Assembly: GCA_945827565.1 (NCBI GenBank)
Contig: CALZNR010000106.1
Location: forward strand, 1 to 5,756
DNA from: an uncultured Prevotella sp.
Lineage (GTDB): Bacteria > Bacteroidota > Bacteroidia > Bacteroidales > Bacteroidaceae
Direction of reading: 5' to 3'
DNA: 5,756 bases
Part shown: positions 1 through 5,756 of the stretch, piece by piece
How the letters are laid out: each line of letters begins with the position of its first letter
How positions within the stretch are numbered: position 1 is the first letter of the stretch
Program-made: the position numbers and the translations under genes
The notes under the pieces: generated by a model
What the model saw: only the letters and a program-made list of their open reading frames with translations
Told to the model about the DNA's origin: nothing
Databases searched by the model: none

Positions 1-44
1 CACACTGCATATCGTCGGCAGCGTCAGATGTGTATAAGAGACAG
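1..44 (+). other. Residual Illumina Nextera adapter and i5 index (artefact, not genomic)
   Basis: Bases 12-44 match the 33-base Nextera Read 1 adapter, ending in the 19-base Tn5 mosaic end at 26-44. Bases 4-11 read ACTGCATA, which I recognise as the Nextera i5 index S506/N506, and bases 1-3 (CAC) fit the end of the P5 oligonucleotide. The order P5 tail, index, Read 1 primer and mosaic end is exactly that of a Nextera library, so this stretch is untrimmed library sequence. Real genomic sequence starts at base 45. The adapter also carries an in-frame TAA (35-37) that falsely closes the reading frame of the first gene. Confidence 0.97.
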
Positions 45-901
45 GTGGTTATGCCAGCAGATATTACATCAACGGCAATTACGTGGTAGATGGAGAAACT
101 CCCGAGAACTTCGACTGGCAGGGTGTGGAATATGACAATGGCCTACAGGAACTCAACGGAGAGAAATACATCCCCGATGCCAGTCATAAATATGGTAACG
201 ACCAGCAATATACAGCTATTGGCGGAGTGGATTGCATCAAACTGAAACTGGATGAGCCCATTGACGCAGGCAAGGTGACCACACACAGCGCAGAAGAGGC
301 TTTCAATAAGGTGGTGCTCTTTGCAGGTGCATCTCTCTCACGCGACGGTGTGGATAGTCGCTATGCTGCCGAGGCTCTCTCGGGCACAGCCACCTACACA
401 GGTAGCGTGACCAAGCGTCCGGGCATCATCGACAGTCAGAACGATGTAGGCGGATGGCCCACACTCAATCCCGGAGTGGCAGTGGTGGATACCGATAAGG
501 ATGGTATTCCCGATGATTGGGAGAAGGCCAATGGCTTGGACTACGCCAGCATGGCGGATGGAGCCAAGAAAACCCTTGACCCCTTGGGCTACTACACCAA
601 CTTAGAGGTGTATATCAACAGCTTGGTACAGGATATCGTGCTGAGTGGAAATGCCGATGCACAGAACGAGGTGAAGGAGTATTTCCCTGCCTACTATAGA
701 GCCGACGGCACCTACGTGCCTGCCATCAACGGACCAAGTAGCGACATTCGCGAGAACATTGGCGGTGCCAGCGAAGTGGTGGGCGTGAAGTATTACAGTC
801 TGCAGGGCACCCTGCTGAATGGTCCTGCCCGTGGCACCTACATCAAGGTAAAGGAGATGGGCAACGGCAAGCGTGTCGTTACAAAGCACATCGCACAGTA
901 A
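45..901 (+). CDS. Pectate lyase-type polysaccharide lyase (probably PL1), C-terminal fragment, 5' end missing
   Basis: This is the C-terminal 284 residues of a secreted pectin-degrading lyase; the frame is open from base 47 and stops at TAA 899-901. The opening YYINGNYV followed by a W-Q-G-V segment resembles the end of the beta-helix in Bacteroidota PL1 pectate lyases. A calcium-binding type loop, DTDKDGIPDDWEKANGL, starts at fragment residue 148 and is followed by GYYTNLEVYINSLV, a combination typical of the C-terminus of these lyases. From about residue 250 a roughly 35-residue tail (YSLQG through VVTKHIAQ) resembles a type IX secretion sorting domain. PL1 enzymes cleave homogalacturonan by calcium-dependent beta-elimination, but the catalytic residues would lie upstream of this contig, so activity cannot be judged. 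The GTG at 83 and later ATGs are internal codons, not starts. The family is inferred from motifs; another right-handed beta-helix lyase family is the main alternative. Confidence 0.8.
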
Positions 902-935
902 GGAAAAGCCTCCGCAAGGTGGAATATTTATCTGA

Positions 936-970
936 AATGGGGATGATTTTTTGTCATCCCCATTCTTTTT
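936..970 (+). terminator. Intrinsic terminator of the lyase gene
   Basis: A perfect 11-bp inverted repeat (AATGGGGATGA at 936-946, TCATCCCCATT at 954-964) encloses a T-rich 7-base loop. It is followed by C and five Ts (966-970) and then an A/T-only stretch. It lies 35 bases after the lyase stop codon, so transcription from the lyase probably ends here and does not continue into the esterase gene. Confidence 0.9.
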
Positions 971-1005
971 ATATATAATAATGAGTGAAAAAAAATAAAT
1001 TCACC

Positions 1006-1013
1006 TATCTTTG
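1006..1013 (+). promoter_or_regulatory. Bacteroidota-type promoter, -7 element TATCTTTG
   Basis: TATCTTTG fits the primary sigma factor -7 consensus TAnnTTTG of Bacteroidota exactly. It sits in the A/T-rich gap after the terminator and about 80 bases before the esterase start, which places transcription initiation near base 1020. No clear TTTG is seen at the expected -33 position around 984-988. A run of eight As (988-995) lies between the two sites. The absent -33 box may mean a weak or activator-dependent promoter, as would suit an inducible polysaccharide-use gene; that last point is inference. Confidence 0.7.
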
Positions 1014-1019
1014 CAACTA

Positions 1020-1091
1020 TATAGACACAGGCATGAACAGTAAAAACGTGTCAAATAACTAAATTACTTAATCATCAAATTTTATTAACCT
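1020..1091 (+). promoter_or_regulatory. 5' leader and Shine-Dalgarno-less start region of the esterase gene
   Basis: This leader of about 70 bases is A/T-rich and has no GGAGG-like ribosome binding site before the ATG at 1092; the bases just upstream are TTTTATTAACCT. Such starts are normal in Bacteroidota. The leader also holds a 5-bp inverted repeat (GACAC 1024-1028, GTGTC 1048-1052) and a nine-codon open frame starting at ATG 1033 and ending at TAA 1062. Either could be chance. The start at 1092 is supported by the signal peptide that follows it immediately. Confidence 0.5.
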
Positions 1092-4000
1092 ATGACAAAA
1101 GCTCTTTGGAAGTATGTCTTGCTTATGGCATGCTTGTTTGGTGTCTCTACCGCCCAAGCAGCCTTCAAAGACATCAAGATTGATCTGACGGGGCACAATC
1201 TGCTCACAGATCAAGAAGTGACCGACAAGAACATGGTCAACTTTGGAGTGGCTATTGCCGACGACGGCACACCCACACGCGTGGCAGCCGACGACGCAAC
1301 AGCAGCCATCGTTCTGTCAGGAAAGTATCACAGTGAAGAACATGGCTGGGGCAATTTCTCTGCCACAGTGGCTGTAGAAGGCCCCGTAAAAGTGAGCATG
1401 GGCACCTGCGCATGGGGTGGCGATGTGACCGTCAAGGACGCATCGGGCAACACCGTGGCCACCTTCAACACCAACAATGGTGCATGTTATCACAACAACA
1501 AGGCAGAAAATATTGCATCTGCCTTCTACAAAGGTGCAGAGGCAACCACTCTGACCATCAGCGGCGGAAGCTACACTCCGTACATCGCCGTTGAAGCAGT
1601 GGATCCTGCCAGCATTGCCGAAACAGCCACCATCACCTACTCGCTCGGAGAGGTGACTGCCGAAGGCGTGGTACCTGCAGAAGACAAGGTGGATGTGGGC
1701 AGCAAGTTCATCATCCCCATCAATCGCACCCTGTATGCAGAGGGCAAGACACTCACCGCATGGACAGATGGAACCAACCAGTATGCTCCCGGCGAAGAGG
1801 TGACTGCCACTGCAAGCATCACACTGACCCCCGTATTTACCGACAACCCAGTGTCACTGGCAGACCGTACCGAGGCGGTGACCTTGAAATGGGACTTCCA
1901 GAGAAAGAATGGGGCACCCCTGCTTTCCGTACAAGGAAATACAATGATCTATGTGACACAGGCCAAGGTTGGCAATGCCACCATTGATGTAAAGATGGAC
2001 TGCGACGCCACCTCTGGCAAGATTGCCAACGGCAACTGGAACGACTGGTGCCAGCTGAACGGCGGTACCAAATTCACCATCCCCTCATGCAAGGGAGCCG
2101 AGGTGAGCATGGAAGCCTACAGCACCATCACCACCACCACTATTGACGGACAGACCGACTACACACAGGCCACCGTGATCAACTACACCATTGCCAACAC
2201 CGCCGAGACTATCGACATCGTAATTGGCGACGGCTCTTACTACAGATATGTGCAGGCTGTTCTGCCCGTTGCCAAGAGCACACAAGAGACGGTAACCTTC
2301 AACAACGAGGCTGCCAAGATTGTTTGGCCCTGCAACAACTCTGACGCATGCACCACTGTGGGCACTACCCTGCCCGAAAACGCATTCAGCACAGTGGCAA
2401 TGAACACAGGCGACCTCACCATTACAGGCACTGGCACTGGTCAGGCAAAGGATGCCGAGGGCAAAACCGTGACCTTTGTGAAGTTCAGACCTGCCGGCAC
2501 CACACAGGCAGTGGAATGGATGGTGAAACCAGTGAAGGGCATCACCTTCACTCCCACCAAGGTGAGCGCATACATCCAGCGCTTTGCTACTGATGCAGAG
2601 AACGGTGTCACCGTAACTGCCAACCTTGAGGGCGGAGAACCTGTTAAACTGGGCAACTTCACCGCTCCACGCAACAACAGAGCACAGGCTGACGACAAGT
2701 TTGGAGGCAACAGCAACTACACCAACCACTTCGAGATAACGCTGACAGAAGCACAGCAGCAGCAACTTGCCACCACTGGCAAACTGTTTATCTCTGCCAC
2801 CGTGGGTGTGGGTAACACCAAGGAAGGCGGCTTCAGCGATATCCAGATTGAGGGTATTGTGAACGGTACTTCCATCCCCGTAGAATACTACACCCTGGGC
2901 ACAGCAGCCAATATTGAAGAGGGAGTAGCAGTGACCGTATATCCCAAGGCAGACAATTATGAGGATGGCAGCGAAGTGAAACTCACTGCCGCACCCGCCT
3001 TTGGCTACGACTTTGTGAACTGGACCGACGAGGCTGGCAATGTGCTCTCGGAAAAGGAGGTATATGTACACACCATGACCGCCAACACCGTGATTACTGC
3101 CAACGTGAAGAAGGTGAACACCTATTGCTTAGACATCACCGTAGAGGGTGGCGCCAACAACTACATGGTGAGCATCACTCCTGCTCCTACCGTGGTGGAC
3201 GGAAAGAACATGTACGAGGAGGGAACCACAGTAACGCTTGCAGCTGCTTCCAACGCCATCCTCACCTTCACCAACTGGAGCAATGGCGAAACGGCTTCTG
3301 AAATGGCTATAACCATGAACGAGGACAAGAGTTTTGTGGCTTCTTACTCTGCCATCGACTACGTGGCTGGTTGGGACTTCATCAGACCCGGTGGCAACGG
3401 ACGTGCAGCCGACTTTGCTGCTGCCGACAACGACGCCGATGCACTGGTGCTGCGCAATGCAGCAGGCGACGAGAGCGGCTGGCTCGACAAGAGCCAACAG
3501 AATTCTGGCGGATACGAAGGTCGCCCTGCTGCCGTGAACTGGAGACAAGGTAATGCCAGCGGCGATGTGGGCAACTGGTACTGGCAGACTTCTGTGAACG
3601 CTGCTGCCTTTACCAACCTTCAGGTGATTACCTCTATGGTGTATAACTACAACGCATACACCACACAATTGGTGGAATACTCATTAGACGGAACTACATG
3701 GACCACCGTGGGCAAGGTAGAACTGGAAGGTGCAAAGAACTGGAAAGACGTTACTTTCAACGTACCTGCCGACGCCAACAACAAAGAGAAGGTGTATTTC
3801 CGCTGGATAAGTGACAAGACTTCCAAGGTGGACGGTACTGCATCTGCCAACGATGGTATCGCCCTGGGTGCAACCTTCATCGTGGGTACTGCCAAACTGA
3901 TTGACGACGGTACGGCTCCCGCACTGGTAAGCAGCGTGCCCGAGAACAATGCCACAGGAGCCTCTGCCAACGGCAAGGTGGTGCTCACCTTTGACGAGAA

Positions 4001-5594
4001 AATCAAACTCACCGACAACGCTAAAGCCACCATCGACGGTATGGATGTGACTCCCGTGGTGAGCGGCAAGACAGTGATTTGTGAATACAAGGGCCTTGAC
4101 TACTCTACCGATGTGCAGTTTATTCTGGCAGGCGGTTCAGTGGCAGACCTCACCGACAATGTGCTCAACGAGAATATCGTTATCAACTTCCAGACCAAGG
4201 TGAAGCCTCAGGTAGAGAAGGCACTCTACGACTTCATCGTACCTGTTGACGGAAGCATCAGCAAGGCTCTTGAGGCAGCCAACAGTCGTGGTGCAAACGC
4301 CACCAAGCGCTACCGCATCCTGATTACCAATGGTAGCTACGTATTCGACACCAACGGTACTACTACTGGAGGCGATGGCAAGACCTACGACGACCCACGC
4401 TCTTACCTCACCTCTCCCTACGTTTCGTTCATCGGCGAATCTATGGAGGGTGTGACCATCACCAACAAGACCCCCGAAGCCACATGGAACAATGGCTACG
4501 GCAACGCTTGCCCGCTGGAGGGTATCGGCAAGGGCGACGTGCTGATTATCCAGAAGAACGGACACGACGCCTACTTCCAGGGACTCACCATGAAGAGTTC
4601 TATGGGTGATGCTCACGGACGTGACATCGTGCTCAACGACCAGTCTAACCGTACCATCTTCAAGGATGCCCGTCTGTGGGGCTACCAAGACACCTACGTG
4701 TCTAACAGCGACGCAGGCAAGTTCTACTTTGAAGGCGGCGTGATACGCGGAAGAACCGACTACCTCTGCGGCAAGGGTGATGTATATTATAATGAAGTGA
4801 CCCTGCAGCAGTGCGGTGGAGGCGGCTATCTGGCAGTGCCTTCAAAGCCCAAGAAGTATGGGTATGTGTTCCAAAACTGCTACATCAAGCAAGAATCTGA
4901 AGACGTGACCTTCTATCTGGGTCGTCCTTGGGGTTCTGGCACTCCTATTGCCTGCTTCATCAACACCAAGATGGACGTGAATGCCCTGGGCAATGGTTGG
5001 GCTGACATGAGCGGTGGATGGCCAAAACGCTTCGCAGAGTATAACTCTTACCTCGCTTCTGGTACCACCATCGACCTCTCTGGTCGCCGCACCAGCTGGA
5101 CTGACGGTAATGGTCAAGAGCACAAGAACGATCCTATCCTCACCATCGATGACGTGAAGGAGATGAGCCTGCAGAATGTGATGGGCCAGGATGACGACTG
5201 GGATCCTACTGCACTCACCGAACAGGCTTCTGCTCCCACCAACGTGGTAATCAGCAATAACACCCTGTCATGGGACAACAACAACTACGTACTTTGCTGG
5301 GTTATCAGCAAGAACGGCCAGTTCGTATGCTGCACCACAGAAAACACCTACACTGTTGACGATGCCAGCGCCACATGGACAGTAAGAGCCGCCAACGAAA
5401 TGGGTGGTTTGGGCGAAGGCACCAAGGCCGTTGTTTCCACTGGTATCAACGAGGTGAAGACAACAGGCAGTGTGCTGCGCACCTCACTCTACAACATGAG
5501 TGGTGTGCAGGTGAACAGCAGTTACAAGGGTGCTGTGATCCAAGTGCAAACACTTGACAATGGTCAGCAGGTGATTACCAAAACCGTGAGATAA
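1092..5594 (+). CDS. Secreted multidomain pectinesterase (pectin methylesterase, CE8)
   Basis: Hydrolyses the methyl esters of homogalacturonan, giving methanol and pectate, outside the cytoplasm. Residues 1-23 form a signal peptide (MTKALWKYVLL..., likely cut after AQA). Non-catalytic beta modules follow: about 24-181, a Listeria-Bacteroides-type repeat (182-252), a relative of the first module (262-393), a possible jelly roll (394-596), two more repeats (597-675, 677-756), another jelly-roll-like module beginning GWDF (758-940) and a Big_5-like Ig domain (941-1038). The CE8 beta-helix spans about 1046-1377. Its active-site signatures are GYQDTY with Q1199 and D1200, TDYLCG with D1223, and LGRPW with R1278 and W1280. 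The usual oxyanion-hole glutamine is R1177. A fibronectin-III-like sandwich (1381-1449) and a sorting-type tail (1451-1500) end the protein. At 1500 residues it far exceeds the roughly 300-350 of a CE8 core. The family call is firm; names and borders of accessory modules are approximate. Confidence 0.95.
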   Translation: MTKALWKYVLLMACLFGVSTAQAAFKDIKIDLTGHNLLTDQEVTDKNMVNFGVAIADDGTPTRVAADDATAAIVLSGKYHSEEHGWGNFSATVAVEGPVKVSMGTCAWGGDVTVKDASGNTVATFNTNNGACYHNNKAENIASAFYKGAEATTLTISGGSYTPYIAVEAVDPASIAETATITYSLGEVTAEGVVPAEDKVDVGSKFIIPINRTLYAEGKTLTAWTDGTNQYAPGEEVTATASITLTPVFTDNPVSLADRTEAVTLKWDFQRKNGAPLLSVQGNTMIYVTQAKVGNATIDVKMDCDATSGKIANGNWNDWCQLNGGTKFTIPSCKGAEVSMEAYSTITTTTIDGQTDYTQATVINYTIANTAETIDIVIGDGSYYRYVQAVLPVAKSTQETVTFNNEAAKIVWPCNNSDACTTVGTTLPENAFSTVAMNTGDLTITGTGTGQAKDAEGKTVTFVKFRPAGTTQAVEWMVKPVKGITFTPTKVSAYIQRFATDAENGVTVTANLEGGEPVKLGNFTAPRNNRAQADDKFGGNSNYTNHFEITLTEAQQQQLATTGKLFISATVGVGNTKEGGFSDIQIEGIVNGTSIPVEYYTLGTAANIEEGVAVTVYPKADNYEDGSEVKLTAAPAFGYDFVNWTDEAGNVLSEKEVYVHTMTANTVITANVKKVNTYCLDITVEGGANNYMVSITPAPTVVDGKNMYEEGTTVTLAAASNAILTFTNWSNGETASEMAITMNEDKSFVASYSAIDYVAGWDFIRPGGNGRAADFAAADNDADALVLRNAAGDESGWLDKSQQNSGGYEGRPAAVNWRQGNASGDVGNWYWQTSVNAAAFTNLQVITSMVYNYNAYTTQLVEYSLDGTTWTTVGKVELEGAKNWKDVTFNVPADANNKEKVYFRWISDKTSKVDGTASANDGIALGATFIVGTAKLIDDGTAPALVSSVPENNATGASANGKVVLTFDEKIKLTDNAKATIDGMDVTPVVSGKTVICEYKGLDYSTDVQFILAGGSVADLTDNVLNENIVINFQTKVKPQVEKALYDFIVPVDGSISKALEAANSRGANATKRYRILITNGSYVFDTNGTTTGGDGKTYDDPRSYLTSPYVSFIGESMEGVTITNKTPEATWNNGYGNACPLEGIGKGDVLIIQKNGHDAYFQGLTMKSSMGDAHGRDIVLNDQSNRTIFKDARLWGYQDTYVSNSDAGKFYFEGGVIRGRTDYLCGKGDVYYNEVTLQQCGGGGYLAVPSKPKKYGYVFQNCYIKQESEDVTFYLGRPWGSGTPIACFINTKMDVNALGNGWADMSGGWPKRFAEYNSYLASGTTIDLSGRRTSWTDGNGQEHKNDPILTIDDVKEMSLQNVMGQDDDWDPTALTEQASAPTNVVISNNTLSWDNNNYVLCWVISKNGQFVCCTTENTYTVDDASATWTVRAANEMGGLGEGTKAVVSTGINEVKTTGSVLRTSLYNMSGVQVNSSYKGAVIQVQTLDNGQQVITKTVR
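1635..1847 (+). repeat. Listeria-Bacteroides-type beta-repeat module, copy 1 (within the esterase)
   Basis: Residues 182-252 run from TYSLGEV through KVDVGSKF, LTAWTDG and YAPGEEV to ITLTPVF. The pattern of a growing strand, a V-x-x-G-x-x-x turn, a W-x-(D/N)-G centre and a closing strand is that of the InlB B-repeat/Flg_new group, common as spacer modules in surface proteins of Bacteroidota. This copy is separated from the other two by about 340 residues. The protein similarity is distant; there is no DNA-level repeat. Confidence 0.6.
2880..3359 (+). repeat. Tandem pair of divergent InlB-type beta-repeats, copies 2 and 3 (within the esterase)
   Basis: Residues 597-675 and 677-756 share the same plan: a first strand ending in V-x-V-x-P or I-T-P-A-P, then YEDGSEVKLTAAP or YEEGTTVTLAAAS, then FVNWTDEAG or FTNWSNGET, then ITANV or FVASY. 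The shared Y-E-(D/E)-G-(S/T)-x-V-x-L and F-x-N-W cores mark the divergent InlB B-repeat family. They probably act as a spacer or adhesion arm between the N-terminal modules and the catalytic half. That role is inferred from how such repeats are used elsewhere. Confidence 0.75.
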
Positions 5595-5613
5595 TACACC
5601 GTCACACCCTGCC

Positions 5614-5631
5614 TCCTCCCCTCTGGGAGGA
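5614..5631 (+). other. GC-rich hairpin just after the esterase gene
   Basis: A perfect 7-bp inverted repeat (TCCTCCC 5614-5620, GGGAGGA 5625-5631) with a CTCT loop starts 19 bases after the stop codon. No T-run follows, so it is not a standard intrinsic terminator. It could protect the 3' end of the mRNA or assist the stronger hairpin just downstream. Confidence 0.5.
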
Positions 5632-5651
5632 AAGGGATGACCTACAATCCT

Positions 5652-5692
5652 ACAGCCCACCTTTCCCATGGGGAACAGGTGGGCTGTTTGTT
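5652..5692 (+). terminator. Probable intrinsic terminator of the esterase gene
   Basis: A perfect 11-bp outer stem (ACAGCCCACCT 5652-5662, AGGTGGGCTGT 5677-5687) continues, across one unpaired C at 5676, into a 5-bp inner stem (TTCCC/GGGAA) with an ATG loop. It is followed by a short T-rich tail (TTTGTT, 5687-5692). The stem is very stable but the tail is interrupted by G, so termination efficiency is less certain than for the hairpin after the lyase gene. Confidence 0.75.
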
Positions 5693-5756
5693 CCAGCATC
5701 TCTTCCCCCTATGCGGGCATGGATGAGAGGGATGAAAGGCAAATCAAATGTAGTAA
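5693..5756. other. Contig end with no recognised feature
   Basis: These 64 bases after the terminator hold no credible gene start or RNA. Unlike the left end, no adapter sequence is visible here, so the contig seems to stop within an intergenic region. Confidence 0.6.

Noticed and set aside
26..44. Tn5 mosaic end, which might be read as a transposon terminus
   Set aside because: It is joined to the Nextera Read 1 primer and an i5 index, so it comes from library preparation, not from a mobile element.
602..889. A 95-codon minus-strand open frame inside the lyase fragment
   Set aside because: It is antisense to well-conserved lyase sequence and has no start-site signal or recognisable motif.
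902..1091. The gap between the two genes, checked for a small RNA or riboswitch
   Set aside because: Apart from the terminator, promoter and a weak 5-bp hairpin, I see no conserved RNA motif or larger fold.
1122..1136. LLMAC in the signal peptide as a possible lipoprotein lipobox with C14
   Set aside because: Methionine just before the A-C pair is atypical for a lipobox, and a good signal peptidase I site (AQA before residue 24) follows at normal distance. Lipid anchoring is possible but less likely.
2752..2765. Short CAG run encoding four glutamines, considered as a slippage or phase-variation site
   Set aside because: It has only three CAG units plus CAA, the unit is three bases so slippage would not shift the frame, and it lies mid-module with no sign of instability.
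2085..3071. A 328-codon open frame on the minus strand inside the esterase gene
   Set aside because: It lies wholly antisense to a gene with a clear protein family. Its translation is rich in Cys, His, Val and Gly without domain motifs, as expected from reading the complement of a codon-biased gene. Other antisense and out-of-frame openings in 1092-5594 look the same.
5745..5752. CAAATGTA, which on the minus strand reads TACATTTG and fits TAnnTTTG
   Set aside because: There is no minus-strand gene to its left in this window, so a leftward promoter would have nothing to transcribe. A match to five fixed bases in an A/T-rich end is likely chance.

Overview
This window is a short metagenome- or isolate-type contig from a member of the Bacteroidota, most likely a gut or rumen Bacteroidales close to Prevotella or Bacteroides. 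The evidence is a Bacteroidota-type promoter (TAnnTTTG), A/T-rich start contexts without a Shine-Dalgarno sequence, proteins built from Listeria-Bacteroides-type beta-repeats, and C-terminal tails that resemble type IX secretion sorting domains. The genus is an inference from protein style.

Layout: bases 1-44 are not genomic. They match an Illumina Nextera i5 index plus Read 1/transposon adapter left on the contig end. Bases 45-901 hold the 3' part of a pectate-lyase-type gene (probably PL1), whose catalytic half lies off the contig. A strong intrinsic terminator follows (936-970), then an A/T-rich gap with a promoter (-7 box at 1006-1013) and a leader of about 70 nt. Bases 1092-5594 hold one intact 1500-residue gene, a secreted multidomain pectin methylesterase (carbohydrate esterase family 8). 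It has a signal peptide, about 1020 residues of non-catalytic beta modules, the CE8 beta-helix, a small beta-sandwich and a sorting-like tail. Two hairpins follow it (5614-5631 and 5652-5692), and the last 64 bases hold nothing I recognise.

The two genes make biochemical sense together. The esterase removes methyl groups from homogalacturonan, producing the de-esterified pectate that pectate lyases cleave. They lie on the same strand but are separated by a terminator and a promoter, so they look like neighbouring transcription units of a pectin-utilisation locus rather than one operon. Both end in the same kind of tail, which suggests a shared export route. I see no RNA gene, CRISPR array, insertion sequence or clearly new system. 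The points most worth following up are the adapter artefact that creates a false gene start, the replacement of a usually conserved active-site glutamine in the esterase, and the large uncharacterised modular N-terminal region.
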